64,000 bases of DNA from Rhodocollybia butyracea. Taxonomy: Eukaryota > Basidiomycota > Agaricomycetes > Agaricales > Omphalotaceae. The notes below the pieces were generated by a model. That model saw nothing but the letters and a program-made list of their open reading frames with translations. It did not search any database and was not told the DNA's origin. The stretch spans positions 496,001-560,000 of the forward strand of contig JADNRY010000008.1 in NCBI GenBank assembly GCA_015501585.1. Reading direction: 5' to 3'. The translations under genes and the position numbers were made by a program. Of this stretch, positions 1 to 11,093 are shown piece after piece. Positions within the stretch are counted from its first letter, which is position 1; each line of letters begins with the position of its first letter.

Positions 1-959
1 GTAGCGTCACCATCACCACCGGCAGGTGCCGGAGGAGCTCCATTGAAAGTGGTAGTAAATGCACCTGTTTGTCCGCCAGCCTGGAGAAGCTCAAGTATCG
101 TAGTGATTGGGTTTCGAGGGGTCGCTGGCTGCTGACCATTTCCCTGAGAAGCACCTTCTCTTGGGTTCGACTGCGGCCGATTACCGGAAGGCTGAAGATT
201 GGCGGCGTGGCCCGTGCCTCCGAAACCCATTTGTGACAAGAAATTCATAGCAATGGGCTGATACGGATGATGATGTCGGTGACGACGATGAGGATTTGAA
301 GGTAAAGGGTCTGCTGCAACACCTGGTACACCAGCCTGACGCTCCGGAGGGCGGATGGCAGAAGCAGAAGGTACAGGGGTAGGATGCCTTGAAGCACGTT
401 GCGAAGGATGCCTTCTATCTCTTTCAGAATCCCCGTCAACATCATCTTCGACTCTAGCGCGGCGTGTGCCTTGTGGTCGAGCCAGACGAACTGGTTCTAA
501 TGGGGGCATGACTCCATCATCGTCGCCATCGCCGCCTTCATCATCGTGTGTATGAAAATCAGACTGAATCCCAACGAAGCCAGGAATAAAGCTACTTGAT
601 GCAGTTACATCAAAGGCCTCCGAAGTGTCCATAGCTTGATCATCATCCTCGTCATCATAATCGACAGCGCCGTCAGAGTCTGACGAGTCGCTGACATCTT
701 CCAAGACAGGCATTGAAGAGTCGCTCTCATTTCCAACATCATGACCGGCATCTGCAGGAAGGTTACTGAGAGTTGCGTCGGTATTGGATACAGTCACTGC
801 AGGTGTCACAGGACTTTGCTGCTGTGAATCCATATCAACGTCTCCTCGTTGCTGTGGAGTACTTGTCTCTGTATTAGGATTATGGCGCTGACTACTGCGG
901 CGGGACATTGAGCGGAAAAGACCGGTAAAGGGATTCAAGGTGATGTTATTGTTCGACAT
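1..959 (-). CDS. N-terminal part of an acidic, low-complexity protein; runs off the left edge
   Basis: One open frame runs from an ATG at 957-959 to the window edge, 319 codons with no stop and no intron needed. The first residues read MSNNNITLNPFTGLFRS. The next ~120 residues are rich in Asp, Glu and Ser with an acidic run (YDDEDDDQAMD). A His/Arg-rich patch follows (HRRHRHHHPYQP), then a Gly/Asn/Gln/Pro-rich stretch ending in a possible helix (TTILELLQAGGQ). No catalytic motif is visible in this half, so function is unknown; such N-termini occur on many fungal regulatory and RING proteins, and the decisive part lies outside the window. It is divergent from the deoxyhypusine synthase gene, with about 370 bp between the two starts. 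Confidence 0.6.
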   Translation of the reverse strand, partial: MSNNNITLNPFTGLFRSMSRRSSQRHNPNTETSTPQQRGDVDMDSQQQSPVTPAVTVSNTDATLSNLPADAGHDVGNESDSSMPVLEDVSDSSDSDGAVDYDDEDDDQAMDTSEAFDVTASSSFIPGFVGIQSDFHTHDDEGGDGDDDGVMPPLEPVRLARPQGTRRARVEDDVDGDSERDRRHPSQRASRHPTPVPSASAIRPPERQAGVPGVAADPLPSNPHRRHRHHHPYQPIAMNFLSQMGFGGTGHAANLQPSGNRPQSNPREGASQGNGQQPATPRNPITTILELLQAGGQTGAFTTTFNGAPPAPAGGDGDA

Positions 960-1260
960 GCCTTGGGCGAAAGAAACTGCTGGCCAATTAGTACACGCAC
1001 AGAACACGGATTCCTGACACGTCAGGGCTTGCAAGTGATCTGACCTAAAAGATTATCTAGAGGCAAATTAAATTGTAAAAGGCTTGAGAAACTATGCACG
1101 TTCTGGGCTGGTCTGAGAGTACTCCTTGACTTGAATTTCTTTCAGCAGATTCAAAGATTGAAAGGAAAAGTAACGAGATTGAAAGACAGAAAGGTAAATG
1201 CAAGTGGGAGTAAGAGTTAGAAAGAGGGGACTCGCTTTTCAGAGTCAAAGTGGCCAGATG

Positions 1261-1269
1261 ACGTGACGT
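1261..1269 (+). promoter_or_regulatory. ACGTGACGT element upstream of DYS1
   Basis: The 9-mer ACGTGACGT stands 58-66 bp before the DYS1 start. The same 9-mer occurs upstream of ORC4 (6938-6946) and of the FAR-17a-like gene (15411-15419). It joins an ACGTG core and a TGACG half site, typical of bHLH or bZIP binding. That it is a binding site is inference. Confidence 0.35.
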
Positions 1270-1326
1270 AAACTTTCCAGGCTCTTCGAGAAACGGACGG
1301 AAATAACCGTTCTTGTCCGTTTATTC

Positions 1327-2655
1327 ATGGCGGTTCCCAACGACGCTTCAGCCGCAGTCTTATTGCGCTCAGAACCAGTACCCAGCGATTATGTATCGGT
1401 CAAAGGCCCCAATTTCGAAAATTCTATGTCGCTTCAGGATTTTCTCTCAAGCTATACCCGTATCGGTTTTCAAGCGACGAGTTTAGGGAGAGCAGTCGAG
1501 ATCGTTAACAAGATGGTATACCACTTCTATCTCAGCGTGTATGATCCAGTCTAATAACAGCTTTCAGCGCAGCTGGCGTCTATCTGATGAACCTGTGGCT
1601 GAAGATGAGGACGATAAACTCAGATCTTCTGCGATCCGCACTGCAACCAAGTGCAATATTTTTCTTGGCTACACTTCTAATCTAATATCCTCTGGTCTTC
1701 GAGAAACCATCTTGTATCTCGTTAAACACAAACATGTGGCCGCTGTGGTGACGACGGCAGGAGGCATTGAGGAAGATTTTATCAAATGCCTTGGAGACAC
1801 TTATCTCGCCGACTTTAACCTAGATGGTGCTGATTTACGCAGAAGAGGCATGAACCGTATTGGAAATCTCATCATTCCCAACGACAACTATTGCAAGTTT
1901 GAAGACTGGCTCATGCCGATCCTCGACAACATGCTCGCTGAACAGAAGGAAACTGGTCAAGTCTGGACCCCGAGTAGTATCATTAGGCGGTTGGGCAAAG
2001 AAATAAACAACGAAGAATCAGTGTACTACTGGGCTTACAAAGTAAATCAATGCAGTTTTATCCTTCCAGTTCAATCTTAGATATTTTCAGAATGACATTC
2101 CTGTGTTTTGCCCTGCTCTAACAGACGGCTCCATGGGAGACATGATCTATTTCCATTCGTTCAAGAATCCTGGTCTTGTTATTGATATCGTCCAAGACAT
2201 TCGCGAATTGAATGAAAAGTCGCGCAGATCGCGGAAGGCTGGCATGATCATTCTCGGTGGAGGAGTGTGCAAACATCAGATTGCGAATGCGATGCTTATT
2301 GTGACTATTACCATCGTTGTCTCCAGTGTAATACTGACGATACCCAATTAGCGCAACGGAGCAGACTACTCTGTGTTTATAGTGAGTTTTGACTAATCTC
2401 ACAAAGTTCTCTATCTTGATTGCTTCTCAAGAATACTGGGCAAGAGTTTGATGGATCCGACTCTGGTGCACGACCTGATGAAGCAATATCGTGGGGCAAA
2501 ATTCGCTCTGGCGCAGAGTCCGTAAAGGTACTGTGCTCGCAAAATGTGTTTCTTTTTGTTTCTTATTCTATTTCCTTCAGGTATTCGCAGACGCTACATT
2601 GGTGTTTCCTATGCTTGTGGCAGCAACGTTTGCAAAAGACAATCAAAAATCATAA
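1327..2655 (+). CDS. DYS1: Deoxyhypusine synthase
   Basis: This enzyme transfers the aminobutyl group of spermidine to a lysine of eIF5A, using NAD, the first step of hypusine formation in the cytosol. Six exons join in phase: 1327-1515, 1568-2041, 2091-2300, 2352-2381, 2432-2527 and 2581-2655, giving 357 residues, close to the family length (human 369). Clear family blocks are [86 protein letters not shown] and SWGKI, the last holding the catalytic lysine. Introns are 49-53 nt with GT-AG ends; one exon is only 30 nt. A site ACGTGACGT lies about 60 bp upstream of the ATG. The gene converges on the 14-3-3 gene, with 127 bp between stop codons. Confidence 0.96.
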
Positions 2656-2782
2656 CATATGCAGTGCAAATACATGGACAACAAGTAGACAATAAACAAA
2701 CTGTAACTACAAAAACGATCTAGGTGAAGCGTTAGGCGGCACTACAGAACGTCAGGAAATATCACTACCTACCGGCTTTAGC

Positions 2783-3683
2783 TCACTGTATCTCCTTAGA
2801 CCATAACACTAGATCGTCTCTTAGAAGCTGTAGGATCTGCAGAGAATCGCGGATCGTCTGCGCCACCCCAGGATCTGACGTCGATTCCGAGTCCAAGGCC
2901 ATCACTGCGTCGTCGAACGCACTTTTGGCTAAATGGCATGCCCTTTCGGGGCTTTTCCGAACGTCTGAACGATCATTAGTTCTATCGTGCAGCTTTTGAG
3001 TATCACGCTCACCATGATAGAAGACCGCAAAATTTAGAGCCAACCCAAGCCTAGTAGGATGCTGCGACTCCAAAGTAGACATCGCGTGTTTGTACGCGTG
3101 TTTATAAGCAGTCAACGACTCTTCAGCATACCATTCCCTCTCAAATTCATGTGCAAACTCCGCCAGATATCGATAATAATCACCCTTCCTATACTTCATG
3201 TTATTTTGACAATGCATATCGAAATCATGAACATCACGCACATCTTGGAATAGAACACTCGTTCTTCGCCCTGTCTTGCGGCTGGTAAAAGCTGCTTTTC
3301 GAGCAACTTGACAATATCCTTGCACACGTTGGCTAGCTCTCGCTCGATCTTCTTCCTTTGTTGCCGAATAAGCATGAGTTGCCTGGTAGTCGTTCCGGGC
3401 GCAGCTCGAGAAGAAGTCATCTTCTCTAAAGTGTCTACTGTGCGCCAGCTGCTGCGAAGGGTATTGGTCTTGTTCTTGTACGCAATGGAAAGCAGGTTCC
3501 GTTCATCGTTCAAAAGCCGACCATCAAATTGAGTGGCAATCGTCTTGATCTGGGAGATCACGTCTACCGAAAAACTCAGTATATGTTCTGGCAAACAAAT
3601 ACTGGGAAATAGTCACCATCATAGCGCTCTGCTTCTGCTGCTAGTTCAGCGATTAACAAGTATTCTGCGCGAGGAGTGGACAT
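2783..3683 (-). CDS. Divergent 14-3-3 protein
   Basis: 14-3-3 proteins are dimeric phosphoserine/phosphothreonine-binding adaptors. Four exons (3617-3683, 3242-3563, 3013-3188, 2783-2964) with introns of 48-53 nt give 248 residues, the normal length. Recognisable blocks are AEAERYD, DERNLLSIAYKN, RSSWR, ERVFYSKMKGDYYRYLAEF, RLGLALNF, SPERACHLAKSAFDDA and LLRDDLVLW. The phosphopeptide-binding Lys (AYKN), Arg (RSSWR) and the Arg-Tyr pair (YRYLAEF) are kept, as is the Asn of LNF. The groove Asn usually found in LLRDNLTLW (Asn224 in human zeta) is Asp here. The loop after SWR and the C-terminal helix region are unlike those of canonical fungal 14-3-3s, which are strongly conserved, so this is probably a second, specialised paralogue. 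Confidence 0.9.
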
Positions 3684-4051
3684 GGTGGAAGTCTGGAAAG
3701 AGTGGGTAATAGCTCGAGCTGATCGAGAGATTCAAGGCCGAGTGGAACGCACCAGGGGCACGCGGTGGCTGCCTGGAGAAAGAACCTATGTTTGCTGCCC
3801 GGGCAAAGGGCACAAAAAGTGAAACGGACCATGAGGGTGGGAAGAGGCATTGCTCAATACACTTACACCACGGTCCGCAACGTTTGTTCTCCTGCTAAAC
3901 ACTGATCTTAATCAGAAAGTGGACGTCATACACGACCATATCGAATCTTGATAATAGCTCCGAAAAGGAACAGAACGTCTAAGATATGGTAGGTTCATAC
4001 ACAGCCAATTCACCTACACCACAGTACTACCTACAATCAGTGAGACCGGGC

Positions 4052-6343
4052 TCATTCCCTTACGAACTTCCTCAACACAGCACCAAATACGGTAACCGCC
4101 TTCTTTAGTTCCTCCGGCTGTGGAAAATAATCATGAGCATCTGAAAAGATACTTTTGTAACAAAAGATACTCACGTTCGAGTTGCTGAAGCTGACACGGA
4201 AATGTCCGTTTCCCGGAGTATCGTCTTCAACCGGAATAGGAGAGAATATCGCACCTGGTAAAGCTTTCAGAGCGGCACATTTCATAATGCTCTCCTATAC
4301 ATACCTGGCGCAAAGAGAACACCAGCTTCTGCGATTTCAGTCCACAGCTTCACCTCCAGAGCTTTGTATCCCATGGTCGAGAATGATGGGTGGTCTTCAA
4401 AATAGAGTGTAAGCTGAACAAGGTGTCAAACGGCGACCATTAGAGAGGTGTATGGGCAAGCTTATGGCAAGCTTACCCAGACAAACATGCCAGAGCTAGG
4501 CGCGACTAGAGAAAACAGAGGCTTGGAGAATGCCGTGTCTTTCTCACTTAAAGGAATAAAAGTACGCTTGGGCTTGAGCGATGCATAGTACATCGTTGCT
4601 CCAGCAGTATCCTGCATAGAAGTTGATGGTTGCAAATGAAACTCCTCCGCGAAACAGTCGAGAAAGTAGTCGCGTCGTTGCTTGTATTGTAATCCAAGCG
4701 CTTAGGATTAAAACATCAGATCGGTGGCCCCACAAAGAATTAACCGCCATACCTTTCAGCCATCTAATGTAGCCCGCGTAGCGCCAATTCAGAAGTAAGG
4801 AAGTGACATAGACCTGACGTTGATTAACCCAAAAGTATGTGGAGCAGGGTGGTTTGTGTTTACCTGTGTGAAGCCACAGGGAGCCTGCGCCGAAGTTTCG
4901 GTCGCTCTCTCCAAGCGCTCTGCAAACATGGGATTGCAAGTAAACCATCCAAGACGCGCTCCAGGGCAAACAGTCTATGAAAAGCAAGTTATAAAAAAGC
5001 GCATGCTAACTGGAGGTCTTGTAGTACCTTTGAAAATGTGTCCAGACGAATGACTCGGCCTTGATAGTCCACCCTACAAAAAATAAGCAGGCGTTGGAAA
5101 ACTTTTGGAGCACCAGGGCCTACTTGAGGTAACTTGGTGCGAGACTAGCAATAAACGCTTCGTCGTCCAACTCAGTTTCGGATACACGCTCAGATTTAGG
5201 TACATATTTTCCTTCCTGAAGGAAATAGTAAGGATCATCTTCGACGATGATGATATCTACAAAGCGGGATTAAAATAGAGATTGGCCTGGTAAGAAAAAT
5301 ATCATACCGTATTCAACACAGATATCATAAATCTCTTTCTTCCTTTGAATACCCATGGTCTGGAAAATACGTTCGGACAGGCCACAACAATGAAAGGCAT
5401 TAGTATATTTACCGTCCCGGTCGGGTTTTGGCCTATAGGTACTGTATACATGACGTGAGGTCTATTTGGTGTGAATCGATGTTGCAAATCTAGAAACGAA
5501 ACATTGCTTACCTGGACATTCCACGGGCTGATTCATCCCATTCAGCAAGAGTTTTTCGTAGCGAAATGCTAGACATTCCCTCGCTATCCATGCCGACGGG
5601 GACCGGAATAGAACCATAAGGTTGCATTGCCTTTCAGAAAGAGAATGAGTTTATGTCAAGATTCAAAATGGTGAGCAGAGATACTGACGCCTATGGCACT
5701 AGGATAAGTCCACTCAGAGACGATCACTCCATCCCCTGGGTTTAGAATAGTCTGGACAACGGTAGCCCACCCAGCAGTGTTTCCTGTATGGACCAGGGTT
5801 GCCCAATTGCCATAATCTGGCTTATAAACCTTTTCTACAAACTCGTGGATTACCTCCTGCAGTTTGGGCTGGCCAGAAGCCATACCTACGGCCCAATGCG
5901 TTAGTAGTAGAACGTCTATCTGGAGGATGACATGCCGTATTGCAGCGCGGATTCAAGAGCCAGGTCTCCAGAGTGTTTGGGATATTTTCCAACAGTAAAG
6001 GTAGCCGTCTTCTCCTTATCTGACCGCGAGAACAATTTCCAAAACCAAGATAGAGATGATTCTTCTGAGTTGGTCTTCAAGGGAAACGAATCTGGAACGA
6101 GAATTTCTCCAGTTACCGAAGCAAAGGGAAAATATGCGGCATTTGGTAGACCTAAATCAGCGGTGGGTTAAGTGAAAATTCGTTGCGAGACGCGCAATGA
6201 TTACCTCCTGCAAGGCTTATCAATCCAGGCTTATTCATATATTTTTGAAGACCCTTGAGCGGAGAAGTATTGCGGGCTAGAGCAACCGCGGAGAGATGGT
6301 GGGACAGGTCGATAGCATCTCCTCGTTTCTCGTTAGACAACAT
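4052..6343 (-). CDS. ARO8: Aromatic/2-aminoadipate aminotransferase, Aro8 type
   Basis: A PLP enzyme of fold type I, family I/II, acting in aromatic amino acid and lysine metabolism in Aro8-type fungal enzymes. About 13 short exons join in phase from MLSNEKRGDAIDLSHH to a TGA at 4052-4054. Motifs include NKPGLISLAGGLPN near the N-terminus, LVHTGNTAGWATV, VIVSEWTYPSA, YTVPIGQNPTGT, IIIVEDDPYY, the Schiff-base lysine in RLDTFSKT, GARLGWFTC, and the carboxylate-binding FRVSFSNSN. The intron at 5886-5935 is GC-AG, with donor GCATGT and a CTAAC branch point. The last intron, 57 nt, is a multiple of three without an in-frame stop, so its retention would add 19 residues. The choice between aromatic and aminoadipate substrates cannot be made from sequence. 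Confidence 0.92.
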
Positions 6344-7000
6344 TGCACGAAAGTGGGGGTCAGGGAGTCAGACTAGGAGAGAGAAGATAAATATTCCCAC
6401 CAAGCCGCGGCATACATAAATGGAACTAAATGCGATTAGAAATTTGGCGTAGTCTATTTTCGGAAATCACGTGTACCCAGCAAGCGCGTTGAACAGTCGT
6501 GTTTAGGGGTGTCTGTGTACCTGCGATGCCAAATGGACTTCCGGGCTGGTGAGAACCTATCTTCGGATAAGATAGCAAGGCGATCAAGCCAGCCGAAAAC
6601 TTGGCCGAGAACGTCGTCTGCTCGTCCAAGGTTCGACAGTTCAGTTTGTCCGAACAGCGTCAGCGCTCAGCGCCAGCATTCACTGCATGTATACTGGGAG
6701 GACTTGCTACTTGAGCATTGCTTTACGCGTATGTAATAAGTACTCTCTTGAGTTACAGCAATGAAAGCAGTGTACGGGAGAGCAAGTGGGAGAGCGCAGG
6801 ATAGCCGGGAGAGAAAAGCTAGCTCCATGCACCCGATAGAATTAGCATCGCCAATGCTCTACTTGAGTCACTTTCTTTAGAGCTTTCCCCTCCCGGTTCC
6901 AGAAGTTACTTTGGTAGAACGAGGGTGGTGACATAGCACGTGACGTGACATCTCGCTCTGTTCTGTTTTCGACGCCTTGTTTTTTTCAGCCTTGACCCTC
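6344..7000. other. Shared upstream region of ARO8 and ORC4
   Basis: This 657-bp stretch separates two divergent start codons. No coding frame with family motifs was seen. It holds CACGTGACGTGA at 6937-6948, 53-64 bp before the ORC4 start, and TCACGTGT around 6469-6476 nearer to ARO8. Both contain the ACGTG core; regulatory use is inferred. Confidence 0.5.
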
Positions 7001-9012
7001 ATGGCGCCTAAACGCAAAGCTCCTGCTTCGCCTGTAGAAGAATCGCCCTCCAAGCGTGTAACACGCTCTACGGGTCTTCGAACACCTTCTCCGCGAAAAT
7101 CTCGACCCCCAAAAAGACCGGCACCGCCAGATGACGATTCGAGCAGCGCTGATGAACTCGACTTGATGAACGAGATACCAGCTACTCCTTCCAGAAAACC
7201 AAGGAAAAAGGCTGAACCCAAACCAATATTTCCCTCGGCAAAGACTGTCCAGTTTGAGGAGGCTGTATCCGAACCTCAGCCTTCTCCGTCGAAAAGTGCA
7301 CGAACTTATGGCAGACAGACCCGTGCTACGCGCTCATCGCCTCAGAAAAACACTCAGCTAAAGACACCATCTATTACACCGCCTCCAGTTCCACCACAAC
7401 ACTCTCCTTCTCGCAAAGCTGCAAAAGTTAACTTGGCTGAACATCTGACTGCCCTGAAAAGCGCAATCCTTCATAATTTACAGCATCCTTCGGTCAATGC
7501 ACCAGAAGATACTGAAGACTTTACGACTAATGATACCGCCATAGAAAGCTTGAGCAATCTTTTGCAAGGAACTGTAGACCGAGGAGAGGGAAACAGCTGT
7601 CTGTTGCTTGGTCCGCGAGGTAGCGGTAAAACACAGGTAAGTGTTGTGCCGACGCCACCTACTTATGAGTACTAACTATCTGTTAAGGCAATCGAATCAT
7701 GTATCGCCAAATTAAGCGAGGCGCCCATTGTCGTTCGACTTTCCGGCTGGGTTCAAACAAATGATCGTCTGGCAATGCAGGAAATTTCCCGCCAACTAAG
7801 CGCTCAAGTCTCTCCCACCTTACTCCCAGAGGATGTTAGAGGAACTGCCAGCAATGACTTGGAGGAAGATGATGAGAACCCCTTCCTTGATAATCCTACC
7901 CAAGCAATCGAGCTCTCAGTCCCTACCGCCCACATGCATACGCTCATTGCTTGCATTCCCACACTAGGTCGACCTACAATTGTGATTCTCGACGCGTTCG
8001 ATCTTTTTACCGACCATCCTCGTCAGTCCTTACTCTACTCTCTTCTCGATACCGTGCAGAGCGCCCGAACCGCAGGGGGCCATAAGGGTCTGGCTGTTGT
8101 GGGCGTATCCACTCGTATGGACTCGATCGTTCTCATGGAGAAACGCGTTAAAAGTCGTTTCTCTGGGCGAATGATTAGGACTTCAGCTTCGAAAGAGACA
8201 GTCCGGTGTAAAAATATTCTCAAGGCTTTGCTTACGCCTTCTATTATTGAAGCCGGAGTTGATGAAGAATTTATTCAGAATTGGAATGCGGGTGTGGATG
8301 ACTTTTTGGCTGATGTTAAGACTACACGTATCCTGGCGGAAGTTTGCAGTATTACTGGAGATATCAGGACACTGTCTCGATTACTCGTCAGTCCGTTTTT
8401 GTCCCGTTTTTGTTCATATTAATTCGGATTACAGATTTCTCCTGTACTAAATATCTCACCTGCTTCTCCTTGGTTGACTGTTGACCAACTCGAGCTCTCT
8501 GTCGAAACTCAGCGCATTCGCCCAGAGTTTCCCTACCTTCACAGTAGGTTTCATCTCCTTTTCTCTAGTTGATATCAGTTGATTTTGTTTTAGCTCTAAC
8601 CTACCCATCGCTTTGTCTTCTTCTCGCCTTCTACCAGGCTGAACACGACGGTTATGATTCGCTGACCTTTGAAATGCTTTATGACTACGTTCGTACCGCC
8701 ATTCGAGTTACACACACCGCACCTGTACAGGTCAATGGTGGTAGTATCGGTATGGTTCGATGTTCAAGACCTGTACTTTGGGCTGCAAGTGTTATTCATT
8801 CCTTTCCTGATCTTATCTCATGTTCTTCGTTCCAGGCATTCGAGCAATTGATCTCTGCCCAAATTTTCATACCTACTGCTGCTTCGTCAATAAACATTGG
8901 AAAGAATTTCCTCAAGTACCGCTGTTCAGTGAATCGGGAAGATGTGAAGAAGAGTGTGGACAATAATGGCCATTCAAGTCTCAAACAATTTTTGAAACGA
9001 GCGGGGGGCTAG
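7001..9012 (+). CDS. ORC4: Origin recognition complex subunit 4
   Basis: Orc4 is an AAA+ subunit of the complex that marks replication origins in the nucleus. Five exons (7001-7636, 7688-8386, 8435-8543, 8594-8784, 8836-9012) give 603 residues. The first ~150 residues are basic and disordered, with repeated SP motifs suited to CDK control (SPSK, PSPRKS, SPSRK). Walker A is GPRGSGKT near residue 210, followed by IVVRLSGW, a Walker B-like PTIVILDAFDLF and the RFSGRMI region. The winged-helix part has LTYPSLCLLLAFYQAEH and VLWAAFEQLISAQIF. The fourth intron (8785-8835) is GC-AG with the classic donor GCAAGT; only this choice joins VLWA to AFEQL in phase. The ATG was chosen over an upstream TTG. 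Confidence 0.93.
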
Positions 9013-10150
9013 CAACCTCGTAAACCTCTTAGGGGCGGACAAGGTCAACGCAGGTATTGTAGTTATTGTATCATTTATTCATCTATGTATTACTATAGAG
9101 CTAAATCCGGAGAAATGTACTTTTTATCAGGGGTATTGTTCGAGCCTGTATCTCGTTCGGTCCTTCCTCTCTGCTTTCTTAATAGAGCTAATCTCAACAG
9201 CTTTGATCAGTGGAGGTTTTTGGGGTTATATATCTCCAGCAAAGCCAACAAGGGTGAGTATTGTATAATTCTGTAGGGAACTAATTGAGAAGACTATACG
9301 TAGTGATGATCCAGCTTAATCAGAATTGATCCTGCTACTAGTGAAGGCAAACCGACCTGAGTGCATTGGTTCTCTCGTTTCTTGTAGAGCCTGAACTGAA
9401 GGTTAAGCATACTAATTTTCATGGATAAGCTATCGTCCTAAGCCGATGGGACCCCGCGTATGGTGTTTGCACCTTCCAATGGACTCCAAGCCGTCAAGCG
9501 ACGCGAAACGAATCTGCAACTGGATCAGCTTTGACTCTGTTGCTAGGAACCCGAGCTGAAAACAGGTATCCCAGGTACCAAGTTGTTATTTCTTCTCATT
9601 CGCAGAAACGAATTCTTCGATCGTCTGTGGAGACCTTTGAAAGGCGTCAAGATCCGAAGTGGAGTCGGTCCAATAGTTTTGTGCGGGAGGGTAGCAGAGG
9701 TTTGCGACAGGCGATGCGATGTCAAGTGTCGGATGTTGTGGTCCGTACTGCGTCCAAGTTGTTAAGACAATTGAAAATTAAGGAGTTTCGGCGGGGACTC
9801 AGTAATAGCTTGTGTGCAGCGTGTCGGTCTCAACTTGGTGCGTTAAGTAACTTAAAGAGAGCCAATAAAGAACAGCAAACTCTTGGTTCATCAAGAGCAT
9901 ATAATCAGACTTACTTAAGGGCAGGCTCAAGCGGAGCGATTGATTGCCGGTGTCCGCTTGGTTACTCAGCGCTGCTTGAATTTGAGCAAGTACACCTCTT
10001 ACTGAACGAGTCTTCTTCTAACGGAGGAGGCAGAGACGTCAAGTGGATTGGAAGCGGGTGAAGTGAGGTAATCTTACCCTCTTTCTCTCGTTAATCTACA
10101 AACTTTTTACTGGCTCCAAAGTTTGCAGATAAGCAGAAGAAGTTTGGGAT
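9013..10150. other. Unexplained 1.1 kb between ORC4 and the zinc-knuckle gene
   Basis: No family motif was recognised. A frame stays open from about 9531 to 10061 (176 codons) but begins with TTG and its translation (Arg/Ser/Leu-rich) resembles nothing I know. It may be the long upstream region of the zinc-knuckle gene, a degraded gene, or a noncoding transcript. Confidence 0.4.
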
Positions 10151-10972
10151 ATGGCTTCGTTTTCAAGGAAGGGTTGTTTTAAATGTGGCAATCGTGCGTT
10201 ATTTATGCTTTAGCCAATGGATTCTGCTCACTTCGGCTCGCATAGTTGGCCACATTGCTGAGAATTGTTCGTCCGAACAACGGTTGTGCTACAACTGTCG
10301 TCAACCAGGGCATGAATCGTCTGCTTGCCCTTCTCCCAGGACGGTCTCAGCGAAGCAATGCTACTCTTGTGGAGGCGTGGGACATATCCAAGGTGAATTA
10401 TACTGGCTTCGTGCCATATTCCAATCCCCTAAACCGTCATCTCAGCCGAATGCCCGAGTTTGAGGCTTCAACAACAAGGAAATAATCAAAAGTGTTACGT
10501 GGGTTTAATCCACTAGAATTTGGTACTTTTTTCCTGATATTTTCACCTCAGAACTGCGGTCGCTTTGGCCATATTGCTCGTGCTTGCCCCAACGGAGCTG
10601 GAGGAGGAGGGGTGTTTGCTTCCAGAGCTCCTCCTCCCGGTCGTGCTCTTAATACTGCGACCTTGCCCCCTGTTAAATGCTACCGCTGTGGAGGTCCTAA
10701 TCATATGGCCAGGTACGTGTTTTATCTAAACATTTTTTTCTCGTTACCATCTTTTTCGTAGGGACTGCCTTGCTGCCCCTAATACCCTCAGTGGTGACAT
10801 TCCGACTGGCCCCGCGGCCATGAATGCGCCCAAGAGCAAGGCTTGCTTCAAGTGTCAGCAGGAAGGTCATGTAAGTGCAAACCTATTGTTTTTTTTTTTC
10901 GTTCACATTCCTAATTTCGTTGTCGCTTAGTTTGCGAGAGATTGCCCCGAGAACAACGAATTTGCTCAGTGA
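10151..10972 (+). CDS. GIS2: Six-zinc-knuckle (CCHC) nucleic-acid-binding protein, Gis2/Byr3/CNBP type
   Basis: CNBP-type proteins bind single-stranded G-rich RNA or DNA and act in translation control. After joining five introns the protein is a chain of six CX2CX4HX4C knuckles: CFKCGNLGHIAENC, CYNCRQPGHESSAC, CYSCGGVGHIQAEC, CYNCGRFGHIARAC, CYRCGGPNHMARDC and CFKCQQEGHFARDC. It ends PENNEFAQ at a TGA (10970-10972). A Gly/Pro-rich linker with RAPPPGRA lies between knuckles 4 and 5, a likely arginine-methylation type region. Introns cut through several knuckles, the first after CFKCGN (10194-10245). COQ10 starts only 121 bp downstream on the same strand. Confidence 0.9.
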
Positions 10973-11093
10973 ATGTATTACACGTTTCTACGTACATAGT
11001 ATACAGTATATGCTTTGTCTAAATTATGTATGTACGGAAAAAAAAATCCTACTACCTCGGTTATAGTCATCGCGTGTGCAACCTTAGACGCGC

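Noticed and set aside
3564..3616. A 29-nt intron in the 14-3-3 gene after AERYD
   Set aside because: Using the later acceptor (GGTAG) gives a 53-nt intron and the correct family spacing to ERNLLS; the short intron would add nine extra residues.
4130..4187. A 34-nt intron near the ARO8 C-terminus
   Set aside because: It breaks the frame; the acceptor CCACAG gives 57 nt and joins FSNSN to PEELKK as in relatives.
9302..9360. Possible C/D box snoRNA (GTGATGA ... CTGA)
   Set aside because: No terminal stem and no convincing guide region; such boxes occur by chance.
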